64,000 nt of DNA, taken from assembly GCA_963732905.1 (NCBI GenBank), contig CAVTBM010000012.1:310001-374000 (forward strand), read 5' to 3'. A program made the position numbers and the translations under genes. Below are positions 33,247 to 41,623 of the stretch, one piece after another; the stretch's first letter is position 1; the number at the start of each line of letters is the position of its first letter. Source of the stretch: DASQZK01 sp963732905. GTDB lineage: Bacteria; Bacteroidota; Bacteroidia; Bacteroidales; GCA-2748055. The notes under the pieces were generated by a model. It had not been told where the DNA came from. It made no database searches and worked only from the letters and a program-made list of their open reading frames with translations.

Positions 33247-34737
33247 ATGAAACAAGTCCACACAATTGGTCCTGAGAGGGTTGGCTTCGCAGAGGCTGCG
33301 CCAATAGCAAGTGGTGAGATAAGCCTTGCACTGTCGGAGGAGGCAATACGGAGAATAAACAGGTGCCGTGAATATCTCGATCACCGGCTTGAGGGCGGCG
33401 AAGAACTATTATATGGTATAAATACAGGATTCGGTTCGCTGTGTGACAGGGTCATTTCAAAGGAAGATCTGGGTACTCTGCAGAAAAACCTGGTGAAATC
33501 GCATGCCTGTGGAGTGGGAGAGGAGGTCCCCCCGGAAATTGTAAGGCTGATGCTTTTTCTTAAAATAAAATCACTCTCCTATGGTAATTCAGGGGTGCAA
33601 TTGCAAACGGTTGAACGTCTGGCGGATCTATATAACCACGATATTTTGCCGGTAGTTTACCAGTATGGTTCCCTGGGGGCTTCCGGAGATCTTGCTCCGC
33701 TGGCTCATCTAAGTTTGCCGCTACTTGGCCTTGGTGAGGTGTATTACAAAGGGACAAAGCAACCGGCAGGCCCGGTCCTGGCAGAAACCGGTCTTTCACC
33801 CATTGATCTTCAATCGAAGGAGGGGCTGGCGCTGCTTAACGGGACTCAGTTTATGAGTGCTTACGGAGTTTTTCTTTGCCTGAAAGTATTTAAACTTTCG
33901 GAGCTTGCCGATGTGATCGGGGCACTTTCACTCGATGCTTTTGATGGAAGGATCGAACCGTTCCATCCGCTCATTCAGGCCATCAGGCCTTATGAGGGAC
34001 AAAAAATCACTGCCGACAGGATCCGCAGTGTTCTTGAAGGCAGCGAACTGATCAGCAGAGGAAAGAAGCCTGTTCAGGATCCCTACTCATTCAGATGTAT
34101 ACCACAGGTGCATGGGGCCTCTAAAGACTCTATCAATTATGTTGCTTACGTGTTCGAAAACGAAATCAATTCCGTTACCGATAATCCAACCATCTTCCCT
34201 GAAGAAGGCCTGATCATTTCGGCAGGTAATTTCCATGGGCAGCCTCTCGCCCTGGCACTTGATAACCTTGCCATTGCAATGTCGGAGCTGGGCAATATTT
34301 CTGAACGCAGGACCTATCAGCTTGTCTCCGGAAATCGTGGATTGCCGCCCTTTCTTGCCGCGGATCCCGGGTTAAATTCAGGTTTTATGATTCCCCAGTA
34401 TACCGCCGCCTCCATGGTCAGCCATAACAAACAACTCTGTACGCCATCATCAGTAGACAGTATCGAGTCCTCACAGGGACAGGAGGATCATGTAAGCATG
34501 GGAGCGAATGCGGCTACAAAAGCATATAAAGTGATGGAAAATCTGGAACGGATCCTGGCCATAGAACTCTATAATGCTGCACAGGCTATGGAATTCAGAC
34601 GACCGGCCAAAACCTCCCCATACCTGGAGAAATTCCTGGCGGATTATCGCAAAGTCGTCCACTTCCTCAAGGAAGATGAAATCATGTATACGGATATCAA
34701 TGAAAGTGTGAAATTTTTGCGCAGGGTTGTGCTGTAG
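33247..34737 (+). CDS. hutH: Histidine ammonia-lyase
   Basis: 496 residues. It deaminates histidine to urocanate, the first step of histidine degradation. The MIO cofactor is formed from Ala145-Ser146-Gly147 in GSLGASGDLAPLAHLSL (about residues 141-157). The Tyr of YGINTGFGSL (Tyr56 region), LNGTQ and SSQGQEDHVSMG with a catalytic Glu are also present. No other hut gene (hutU, hutI) is in the window. It lies 192 bases after hisS with only repeats between. Confidence 0.96.
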   Translation: MKQVHTIGPERVGFAEAAPIASGEISLALSEEAIRRINRCREYLDHRLEGGEELLYGINTGFGSLCDRVISKEDLGTLQKNLVKSHACGVGEEVPPEIVRLMLFLKIKSLSYGNSGVQLQTVERLADLYNHDILPVVYQYGSLGASGDLAPLAHLSLPLLGLGEVYYKGTKQPAGPVLAETGLSPIDLQSKEGLALLNGTQFMSAYGVFLCLKVFKLSELADVIGALSLDAFDGRIEPFHPLIQAIRPYEGQKITADRIRSVLEGSELISRGKKPVQDPYSFRCIPQVHGASKDSINYVAYVFENEINSVTDNPTIFPEEGLIISAGNFHGQPLALALDNLAIAMSELGNISERRTYQLVSGNRGLPPFLAADPGLNSGFMIPQYTAASMVSHNKQLCTPSSVDSIESSQGQEDHVSMGANAATKAYKVMENLERILAIELYNAAQAMEFRRPAKTSPYLEKFLADYRKVVHFLKEDEIMYTDINESVKFLRRVVL

Positions 34738-34773
34738 CCTTGTTCCTGTTACAGGTGAATTGTTCCGATATAA

Positions 34774-35004
34774 GGCTTCAGATCAAGGCTCAGGAATGTC
34801 CTTAGCGGGATCCTCGGTGACCTTAAAAATTCCCGGCTGGAATCTGAGATGCATTTTCAATCCCTTCAGTATGTCGTATCCCATGTTAATACGGGGTTGT
34901 TGTGTCTTGAAGAAGACGGGAAAGTGGTACTTACGAATCCTGTTTTCCCGGCCATCACGGGAAGTAAACCACCGTTTAATCTATGCGGTTTCCGACAGGG
35001 ATAA
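34774..35004 (+). pseudogene. Remnant of a sensor histidine kinase (PAS-linker scrap)
   Basis: One reading frame is open from GGC at 34774 to a TAA at 35002, with no good start at its head. It reads like the segment before and into a PAS domain of Bacteroidetes sensor kinases: SRLESEMHFQSLQYVVSH, then NTGLLCLEEDGKVVLTNPVF (PAS-like beta strands). It then breaks off with no kinase core. The preceding in-frame codon is a stop. This is best read as decayed DNA left from a larger gene. The rest of 34738-35032 holds nothing else I can support. Confidence 0.55.
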
Positions 35005-35032
35005 CGGTTCATCCTTCTTTCTAGAATTCTGA

Positions 35033-35494
35033 TCAATACCTTCCCGGTCCCTTACCCCGGCGGTTCTCCCTGATCTGTTCGAGCAAATATTGTTTGAACT
35101 GGTTCTCGGCGACATAGATCAGCATGACTTTTTCGGGAGGGAGGATCTTTTGAAACCTATTGTTGTAATTCACAAAAAGTTCATGTCCCTCGTTCTGGTT
35201 TTCAATATACTTTTTCATAGTATCACCGAGTTCCTCATCACTCATGTTTTCTCCGTTTAAAGCCACAGAGCGCAGCAGGTTCCTTTCTTCGATCCGCAGT
35301 GTTTCCCGCCGCCTGGAATAATCGTCGTATACGGGCCAGAATACCTTGGCTTCATCGGGACTAAGTTTCATTTTTTGAGTGAAAAAAGCGACCTGTTGGG
35401 CCTTTAACCGCTCCTGTACCGGACCTGCCTGAGAAAACAGGGTTGCGAGAGGAAGGAGGATGAAGGCGAAGAGGAAAACTGTTTTTCTTTTCAT
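35033..35494 (-). CDS. Periplasmic Spy/CpxP-like protein of an ECF sigma operon
   Basis: 153 residues from the ATG at 35494, chosen because the signal peptide KRKTVFLFAFILLPLATLFSQ then starts at residue 2; an upstream ATG adds nine residues. The mature part is helical and charged (QERLKAQQVAFFTQKMKLSPDEAKVFWPVYDDY, seen as two segments), like the LTxxQ-type periplasmic chaperone or metal-sensor family, but weakly so. It ends with a basic GKGPGRY tail. Third gene behind an ECF sigma factor and its anti-sigma, 29 bases downstream, so it may be their target or a sensor component. Confidence 0.7.
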   Translation of the reverse strand: MKRKTVFLFAFILLPLATLFSQAGPVQERLKAQQVAFFTQKMKLSPDEAKVFWPVYDDYSRRRETLRIEERNLLRSVALNGENMSDEELGDTMKKYIENQNEGHELFVNYNNRFQKILPPEKVMLIYVAENQFKQYLLEQIRENRRGKGPGRY

Positions 35495-35523
35495 TTTTCC
35501 GGAAGGTATCATCGTATGCATAT

Positions 35524-35979
35524 TTAAAAATCTTCAAATAGTAATCCCAGATCCACATCATCGTTGATAAGGTAGGTAATCACGGCATCGGAGTAAGCTG
35601 AATTGTTCCTCAGGGTGTCCTCCTTCATATTTTCAGTGTATTCATCTGACAACTGCCCGATATCATAATTTTCGATGTTCTGTTCAACGATACTGGCGTA
35701 GTTTAAGTGACTTTCCTGAAGAATATTCCTGTTCAGGATATACCTGACAGCAACCAAAGAAAATGCAGCCAGCGCAAGAATGGCTGCGGCCAGCGCTAAA
35801 CGGGAACGAAAAACCGGCACACGCCGCCCGATTTTCAACGATTCCAGGGTCTCCTCCTCCGAAATACGCTGGTTTAGCCGCGCTGTAAAATCTTCAAAAT
35901 ACCCCTCCGGAACCTTGAACGGATAGTCCTTAGGGATCTGATCTAGCCTGATTCTCTTATGTGGTTTTTCGGCGGACAT
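35524..35979 (-). CDS. Putative anti-sigma factor, single-pass membrane protein
   Basis: 151 residues. A cytosolic N-terminal part contains FKVPEGYFEDF (residues 21-31), a motif common to Bacteroidetes anti-sigma-like proteins. One membrane helix covers about residues 60-80 and a 70-residue acidic periplasmic domain follows. It lies 41 bases after an ECF sigma gene and 29 before a Spy-like gene. The role as an inhibitor of that sigma factor is inferred from position and topology. Confidence 0.75.
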   Translation of the reverse strand: MSAEKPHKRIRLDQIPKDYPFKVPEGYFEDFTARLNQRISEEETLESLKIGRRVPVFRSRLALAAAILALAAFSLVAVRYILNRNILQESHLNYASIVEQNIENYDIGQLSDEYTENMKEDTLRNNSAYSDAVITYLINDDVDLGLLFEDF

Positions 35980-36020
35980 TTTAATTGCTTTATGCTTGGA
36001 CTGTTTGATTTACCAATGGT

Positions 36021-36566
36021 TTAATCATCATTCATGAATTTTTCTATTTTTCTTACGGCATGATGGTATGAGGCTTTAAGTGCTCCAACTGATGTGGAAA
36101 GGATCTCTGACATATCCTCGTATTTCATCTCGTCAAAATATTTCATGTTGAATACCAGCCTCTGTTTCCCGGGTAATGCGGCAACAGCTCTCCTGAGTTT
36201 TTCCTGGATGCTGTCTCCGTTGAAAAACTCATCATCAACCAGGGTATCAGCCAGGGTCTTTTCTACAGTTTCCCATACGGCAAACCTGTTTTGTTTCGTC
36301 TTCCGGATAAATGTAAGGGTCTCATTCGTGGCAATCCGGTATAACCATGTATACAGATTCGATTCTTCACGAAAATGATCCAGGTTTTTCCACACTTTGA
36401 TGAAGGTATTCTGCATGATATCATCTGCATCCTCGTGTCTGAAAACCATTTGCCGTATATGACGGTAGATCCGTTCACGAAATCTGAGGACAATAGCGTT
36501 GAAAGCCTGTTCTTTTTTATTCTCCTTAAAGAGCCTGACTAATTCTTTTTCGGAATATTCCTGCAT
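36021..36566 (-). CDS. ECF-type RNA polymerase sigma factor
   Basis: 181 residues. Region 2 (about residues 20-90) has AFNAIVLRFRERIYRHIRQ, HEDADDIMQNTFIKVWKNL and YTWLYRIATNE; region 4 (about 125-178) has LPGKQRLVFNMKYFDEMKYEDMS and a helix-turn-helix around LSTSVGALKASYHHAVRKI. No regions 1 or 3, typical of ECF sigma factors that control envelope or stress responses. First gene of a sigma/anti-sigma/Spy-like operon. An inverted repeat CACGGT (36599-36604)/ACCGTG (36625-36630) lies just upstream. Confidence 0.93.
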   Translation of the reverse strand: MQEYSEKELVRLFKENKKEQAFNAIVLRFRERIYRHIRQMVFRHEDADDIMQNTFIKVWKNLDHFREESNLYTWLYRIATNETLTFIRKTKQNRFAVWETVEKTLADTLVDDEFFNGDSIQEKLRRAVAALPGKQRLVFNMKYFDEMKYEDMSEILSTSVGALKASYHHAVRKIEKFMNDD

Positions 36567-36720
36567 CTGGATCCAGTATCAAGAAACCATCTTTTTGACA
36601 CGGTTGTATTGAAAAGGTTTAAACACCGTGCCATACATTTCAATTATCCGGCATGACTTCCCGGTCCCGTGAATTTTTCAGATTCTTCCGGAAGTTTTTT
36701 TTTGCTGATGTTCAAAACAT

Positions 36721-38115
36721 TCATTGAAGGTTTACAGACAGTTTATCTCCCTCTCTTACCATAAAATCCCTGATAACTGTATAGGACGTTTGTTTTGCTG
36801 AAGCAGGGCGGAAGACTACCCGGTAAAGTCCGGGTTGCAGCAGAAGGTCTTGCTGCCGGAGTGCTGTATTCATGTTCGTGACCCATTTCTCATCCCCGTT
36901 GTCGAGCACATACAGACTGCCAAATCCACGGCTTGTTGAATTGAAGACGACTTGACCCGGTCCGGCAATTTCCAGTGTTGTGGTATGGCCTTGAAGCACT
37001 TTGACGTTTTCGATATTTAGCCTTGGGAAAACAGGTATCTCTATGTCGTAGAGGCCTGTAATATATTTTTCAATCTGGCCGATCGTCTGATTATTCAGAG
37101 TTTGCATCTCTCCATGTTTTCTGATGATTATAGGGATTTCCTGGTATTCATTCCCGTGGGAGGTTTTGATAACCAGGTAACCCTGGGGCGCATATACTGA
37201 AATAATAGTATGTTTTCCCGGGATGACTGTCACGCTGTCTTCCTCAACCGGTGGTATGGTATGTACTTTCAGGCGGTAGGTCATCAGAGGGTCCAGTTCA
37301 AGGGTGTCAGGATTTCCTTTGCTGTTCATTGTATGTACATAGTTATAAATCACCCGGCCCGTATAACGGTCATAAAAAGTCATGTTTACGTTTGTTTCTG
37401 TAGGATTTCCGTCTTCATCCAGCAGGTTCACCTGCGCAGTGGTTTCATTCAGGGCCTGGCTAATGACAAAGCCCAGAGTCTGTTTAAATTTGTTTTCCTG
37501 CCTGGCATTATAATAGTTCCCCACACATTCGAAGGTTTCCCTGAAACCGGGATCGAGGCCTATCCCGATCACAAAAGGTTTCAGAATGATGCCCTTTTTC
37601 TGCAATTCGAGGGATACGGCACAGGGATCACCATCGCATGCTTCAATCCCATCGGTGATCAGAACGATAATGTTCCGGCAATCGGGGCAAGGTGTAAAGT
37701 CAGTTGCAGCCAGCTCAAGGGAATGAGCGATGGGTGTGGTTCCCTTGGGTGTGATATAACGAAGCTTCTCCCGGATCTTTGCCGCATTATTCGGGCCAAA
37801 CGGAACCTCAAGTTTGGTGTCGCTGCAATCCTGGGGAGGAACCGGACTCTGATGACCGTATACCCTTAATGCCAGCTGCACGTTATTCACATGCTCAAGA
37901 CTGTCGACAATATCGGTCAGAATCTGACGGGCGATGTTGATTTTTTCATCGCTTTCCCATGTGCCTGCCATACTTTGAGAGGCATCAAAAACAAATAGAA
38001 TACGGGTAAGCTGTACCGGCTTCCTGTAAATCATATTCTGTGCACTGGTATTAAGAATTGCAGACAACAGAACCAGTGCTGCGATCAGAAGCCGTTTATG
38101 TTTTGGGTCAGGCAT
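36721..38115 (-). CDS. Secreted von Willebrand factor A (vWA) domain protein
   Basis: 464 residues with an N-terminal signal (about residues 8-26, LLIAALVLLSAILNTSAQ). A vWA domain follows with an intact MIDAS site: DASQS (Asp44, Ser46, Ser48), Thr in KGTTPIAHS and Asp in VLITDGIEACDG. Cysteine-rich segments PPQDCSD, FTPCPDCRN and EACDGDPC suggest disulfides. The C-terminal ~230 residues look like beta-sandwich repeats with no motif I can name. Likely periplasmic or surface ligand binding. Single gene, divergent from the esterase. Confidence 0.85.
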   Translation of the reverse strand: MPDPKHKRLLIAALVLLSAILNTSAQNMIYRKPVQLTRILFVFDASQSMAGTWESDEKINIARQILTDIVDSLEHVNNVQLALRVYGHQSPVPPQDCSDTKLEVPFGPNNAAKIREKLRYITPKGTTPIAHSLELAATDFTPCPDCRNIIVLITDGIEACDGDPCAVSLELQKKGIILKPFVIGIGLDPGFRETFECVGNYYNARQENKFKQTLGFVISQALNETTAQVNLLDEDGNPTETNVNMTFYDRYTGRVIYNYVHTMNSKGNPDTLELDPLMTYRLKVHTIPPVEEDSVTVIPGKHTIISVYAPQGYLVIKTSHGNEYQEIPIIIRKHGEMQTLNNQTIGQIEKYITGLYDIEIPVFPRLNIENVKVLQGHTTTLEIAGPGQVVFNSTSRGFGSLYVLDNGDEKWVTNMNTALRQQDLLLQPGLYRVVFRPASAKQTSYTVIRDFMVREGDKLSVNLQ

Positions 38116-38394
38116 ATTTTCTCCTATAACGTAATTTTTGTAAAAAATGTTTTACTGTTGAAAGGTATCAATTCTTATGAAATATGATGCAAGTGGTTAC
38201 CCAGGGTTTTACCGTGGAAGGTCTTCATCCGGATATTTTTAACCGCCACGGATCGATTCAGGCGGTAAGATCATATTCATCCGGCAGATTAACATGAAGG
38301 ATTCTGTTCTGCAAATGGAGGTTATAATTGAATAAATGCATAAATTGAAACCGGAAAACAAATTTTACAGAAATCTTACTAAAAATCATCTGCT

Positions 38395-39261
38395 ATGAAA
38401 AAACAATACCTTTCTTCATTGCTCATCAGCCTGTTCATTTCGCTTCCGGTTTTTTCCCAAACCGGGAAAGTTTATGATAACCTCAGCCTTCAGAGCAAGA
38501 TACTCAATATGGAACGTAAATTTGCCATATATCTGCCACCCGATTACGGGACGTCGGACAGGAGTTACCCAGTTCTTTACCTCTTGCATGGTTCGGGTGA
38601 TGACCAGACGGGCTGGATTCAGTTCGGTGAAGTATTGCGGATTGCTGATAAAGCGATCAAGGATGGTACAGCAACGCCAATGATTATCGTCATGCCCGAT
38701 GCCAACACCGGCAAGAGGGGATATTTCAACGATATCAAAAATGACTGGCGATACGAAGATTTTTTCTTCCAGGAACTGATGCCGTATGTAGAATCTACAT
38801 ACCGCATCAAAGGGGAGAAGCGTTATCGTGCCATTTCGGGTCTCTCCATGGGCGGCGGCGGCACTTTCATGTACGCCCTTCACCATCCTGATCTGTTTTC
38901 TTCGGCATGTCCGCTGAGTGCCTCTGTGGGACCACTCTCTATCGATGAAGCGAAAGCCAGGTACAGCCGGAACGGGGAAAAATATCCGGATAAACAGATT
39001 GAGAATTATTTTCAGCAGCACAGTGCTCTCTGGCTGATCAATAACATGCCTGTCGACTCGGTAAAGTCTGTTCGCTGGTATATCTCCATTGGCGATGATG
39101 ATTTTCTCTACGAAGGCAACAGTATGGTACATATTGCAATGCGCAAAAAGGAGATTCCTCACGAATATCGTGTAGGTGACGGGCATCACAGCTGGGCCTA
39201 CTGGCGGGGGGAACTTCCCAACGTTCTGGAGTTTGTCTCAGAAGCTTTTCATCAATATTGA
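38395..39261 (+). CDS. Secreted esterase, alpha/beta-hydrolase (esterase D / CE1-like family)
   Basis: 288 residues with a signal peptide (LSSLLISLFISLPVFSQ). The family looks like the PF00756 esterases (feruloyl or acetyl-xylan type). LLHGSGDDQTGW forms the oxyanion region. The nucleophile is Ser151 in GLSMGG, Asp about 234-236 sits in IGDDDFLYEG, and His265 is in GDGHHSWAYW. Exported to the periplasm, substrate unknown. It is followed after 21 bases by an ATP-grasp ligase gene, likely co-transcribed. Confidence 0.9.
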   Translation: MKKQYLSSLLISLFISLPVFSQTGKVYDNLSLQSKILNMERKFAIYLPPDYGTSDRSYPVLYLLHGSGDDQTGWIQFGEVLRIADKAIKDGTATPMIIVMPDANTGKRGYFNDIKNDWRYEDFFFQELMPYVESTYRIKGEKRYRAISGLSMGGGGTFMYALHHPDLFSSACPLSASVGPLSIDEAKARYSRNGEKYPDKQIENYFQQHSALWLINNMPVDSVKSVRWYISIGDDDFLYEGNSMVHIAMRKKEIPHEYRVGDGHHSWAYWRGELPNVLEFVSEAFHQY

Positions 39262-39282
39262 TAATTTGAGACGGGCTACTGT

Positions 39283-40467
39283 ATGATCCTGATTGATAAG
39301 CCGTATGTATCCGGCTTCCTGAAAGAGACCATCCTTAAAAACAAGTTCCCTGTGATCAGGACGGCAGATGCAGCCGCCCTGGTCAGCGGGGAAACTTTCC
39401 CGTTTATTTCCGAAGAAGAAGCAATGGATCTTCTGAGGAAAGACGCAAACCTCCCGTTGTACGCCAGTTCAGAAAACAGTATAGGGTGGATCCAGTCAAA
39501 ACTGAATTTCACCCGGTTCCCAGGCATGATAAGAATATTTAAAGACAAAGCCGCTTTCAGGGATCTGCTTCAGAAGGCATACCCCGGCTTCTTTTATCGC
39601 AAACTGGCTTTCCGTGATCTTTCCGCTTTCGATCCTTCCGGACTGCCATTTCCTGTGATTATTAAACCTGCTACCGGGTTTTTCAGCCTCGGTGTTCACC
39701 ATGTTGAAAACGAAGCCTCATGGTACAATGTTCTGGGCAGGCTGAACCAGGAAATATCCCTGGTTGAAGGTCTTTACCCGACACAGGTACTCGACACCAA
39801 TGATTTCATCATTGAGGAATATATCCATGGAGATGAATTTGCCGTCGACTGCTATTTTAATCAAGAAGGCCAACCCGTGATCCTCAACATTCTCCACCAC
39901 CTCTTCTCATCCAACAATGACGTAAGCGACCGGGTTTACAGCACCTCCGTGGAAATAATGAGGAGATATACGAAGGGAATAAGGGATTTTCTTCTCATGT
40001 TAGGGGAAATGGCCGGTCTGTATGGTTTCCCCGCACATGTTGAAATCCGCATAACCGACGACGGCAGGATTGTTCCCATTGAAGTGAACCCTATGCGCTT
40101 TGGTGGTTGGTGTACAACGGCTGACCTGGCATGGCATGCCTGGGGATTTAATGCATATGAATATTACCTTCATGGCCTGCAGCCTGAATGGGCTAAGATC
40201 CTGGAACAGACGAACAGTCATACGTTCAGTGTGGTCGTTCTTGACAACAGTACGGGTATTCCGGGTGCTTCCATCCCGGCTTTCGACTATGATAGGCTGC
40301 AAAGGCAATTTGTAAAAACATTGGAAATCAGGCCGGTAGATCATAAATCCTGGCCATTATTCGGTTTTGTGTTCTGTGAGACGGATCCGGGAAATATGGC
40401 AGAACTGTACCGTATTCTGCATTCAGATCTGAGAGAGTTTGTGGGTGCGGATTCATATCCTGACTGA
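39283..40467 (+). CDS. ATP-grasp carboxylate-amine ligase of unknown substrate
   Basis: 394 residues with no signal peptide, so cytosolic. The ATP-grasp core is visible in order: FPVIIKPATGFFSLGVH (about residues 124-140, ATP-binding Lys), FIIEEYIHGDEFAVDCYF (about 173-190) and the metal/ATP site AHVEIRITDDGRIVPIEVNP (about 248-267). These enzymes form amide or thioester bonds with carboxylates. The N-terminal ~110 residues are unlike known partners. The partner gene is a secreted esterase 21 bases upstream, which gives no obvious pathway. Confidence 0.85.
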   Translation: MILIDKPYVSGFLKETILKNKFPVIRTADAAALVSGETFPFISEEEAMDLLRKDANLPLYASSENSIGWIQSKLNFTRFPGMIRIFKDKAAFRDLLQKAYPGFFYRKLAFRDLSAFDPSGLPFPVIIKPATGFFSLGVHHVENEASWYNVLGRLNQEISLVEGLYPTQVLDTNDFIIEEYIHGDEFAVDCYFNQEGQPVILNILHHLFSSNNDVSDRVYSTSVEIMRRYTKGIRDFLLMLGEMAGLYGFPAHVEIRITDDGRIVPIEVNPMRFGGWCTTADLAWHAWGFNAYEYYLHGLQPEWAKILEQTNSHTFSVVVLDNSTGIPGASIPAFDYDRLQRQFVKTLEIRPVDHKSWPLFGFVFCETDPGNMAELYRILHSDLREFVGADSYPD

Positions 40468-40468
40468 G

Positions 40469-40504
40469 GTTTATTCGCTGAACATCAGGATGAGCGGAAT
40501 AAAC
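40469..40504. terminator. Inverted repeat between convergent genes, possible bidirectional terminator
   Basis: GTTTATTCGCT (40469-40479) pairs with AGCGGAATAAAC (40493-40504) with a one-base bulge. It lies between the ends of the ATP-grasp gene and the lipoprotein gene. No strong T-run follows on either strand. Confidence 0.45.
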
Positions 40505-40526
40505 TTCTTGTCGTCAGGCCCGTGCT

Positions 40527-41603
40527 TTAATCCTGATTCCAGTAATTTTCTGTTCTTGAACGGGCATCACCTTTAAAAACCGGGTTCTCAACTTTCAGGA
40601 CCCTGTAATTTTCCACCGGGATAGTGTTGATGCCACCATCCCATTCCCTGAGTATCCCATTCCAGGTACGGGTAGAATCATAGTTCAGATTTTCAGCGTA
40701 AAGAGGGCTTCCCTCGGCGACATCCACGATAACAGCTCCGTATTTCTGCAGAGCCCGGGCTACAACGGTTTCGCCTTCGGTAAGGTGAAACTGGCTCAGG
40801 TCGAGGTTAGGGTCAAGCTGAAGTACGGCACCTTCGGGAATACCTCCTTTTGTATAGCCGTCTGTCCAGGCAGCAGGAAATACAAACTCCTGGAAAGCGG
40901 AATAGCGGCAGGCCATGGCAAGTTTGTGCCGGATCCCGCCGGCTTTCACCTCATCGTACATAATCAGACCGGCAATGACCGGTACACCGGCGGCACGTCC
41001 CGGGCCATGGAAATGAACGCTCTCACCGTTTACAACCCCAAGTGAATCGGTATTGAATACGCCGCTGCCATACAGATCATATTTCATTCCGGTATTCGAT
41101 TCCCAGCTGCCATCCGGCAGTTTACGCATACCCCAGGCATCCCATGCTATGCCTCGCTGCCGGTCGATCAGGGCGATGTGGGCGTCACCCTGTGGGTCGG
41201 GTCTGGCTTCATCGGGAATGGGGACAGGGGAAAAATCCGGTCCGTGACCAAAATGTTCGCGTTTGGTCGCCCAGTTGATTTTTTGTTCGGGGCTCAGGTA
41301 ATGGAGTTTGACGTCATATACCGGTGTGGTACTGTCGACCTCGAAAACCGGAATTGTCCATTTGGTGGTATTAATACCAATATTGTTTCCTGTCGGTTCA
41401 CTCTTCAGCATGGCTATCCATTTCGCATTGTCAGGATCCGTTTCCGCATCCTTTGGGATGGGCTGGTTCCAGTAACTCTGATCGGAAAAGAACCGACGGG
41501 GGCTGTCAGATTCGTTCGCTTTTTCTTTATTGGAAGTATTGCAGGAAGACAGCGTTAAGACCAGTACAATGACTGAAGAGATGCCATATTTCAGGTTTGC
41601 CAT
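40527..41603 (-). CDS. Lipoprotein of an uncharacterised secreted-protein family
   Basis: 358 residues with a lipoprotein signal ending in LTLSSC (Cys21). No catalytic domain is recognised. Sequence features such as FFSDQSYWNQPIPKDAETD, IPDEARPDPQGDAHIALID, PVIAGLIMYDEVKAG, and LDPNLDLSQF then ARALQKYGAVIVD recall a family of exported proteins I know from actinobacteria, also of unknown function. It sits 20 bases after transketolase on the same strand and so may be co-transcribed. Likely an outer- or inner-membrane anchored periplasmic protein. Confidence 0.75.
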   Translation of the reverse strand: MANLKYGISSVIVLVLTLSSCNTSNKEKANESDSPRRFFSDQSYWNQPIPKDAETDPDNAKWIAMLKSEPTGNNIGINTTKWTIPVFEVDSTTPVYDVKLHYLSPEQKINWATKREHFGHGPDFSPVPIPDEARPDPQGDAHIALIDRQRGIAWDAWGMRKLPDGSWESNTGMKYDLYGSGVFNTDSLGVVNGESVHFHGPGRAAGVPVIAGLIMYDEVKAGGIRHKLAMACRYSAFQEFVFPAAWTDGYTKGGIPEGAVLQLDPNLDLSQFHLTEGETVVARALQKYGAVIVDVAEGSPLYAENLNYDSTRTWNGILREWDGGINTIPVENYRVLKVENPVFKGDARSRTENYWNQD

Positions 41604-41623
41604 GATGTAAATTAAAAATTGTT

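Noticed and set aside
34727..35032. Plus-strand open frame after hutH (101 residues)
   Set aside because: It overlaps the histidine kinase remnant in another frame and has no coherent sequence; the remnant frame explains the region better.
38416..39189. Open frame antisense to the esterase (257 residues)
   Set aside because: The sense strand carries a signal peptide and a full catalytic triad, so the antisense frame is incidental.
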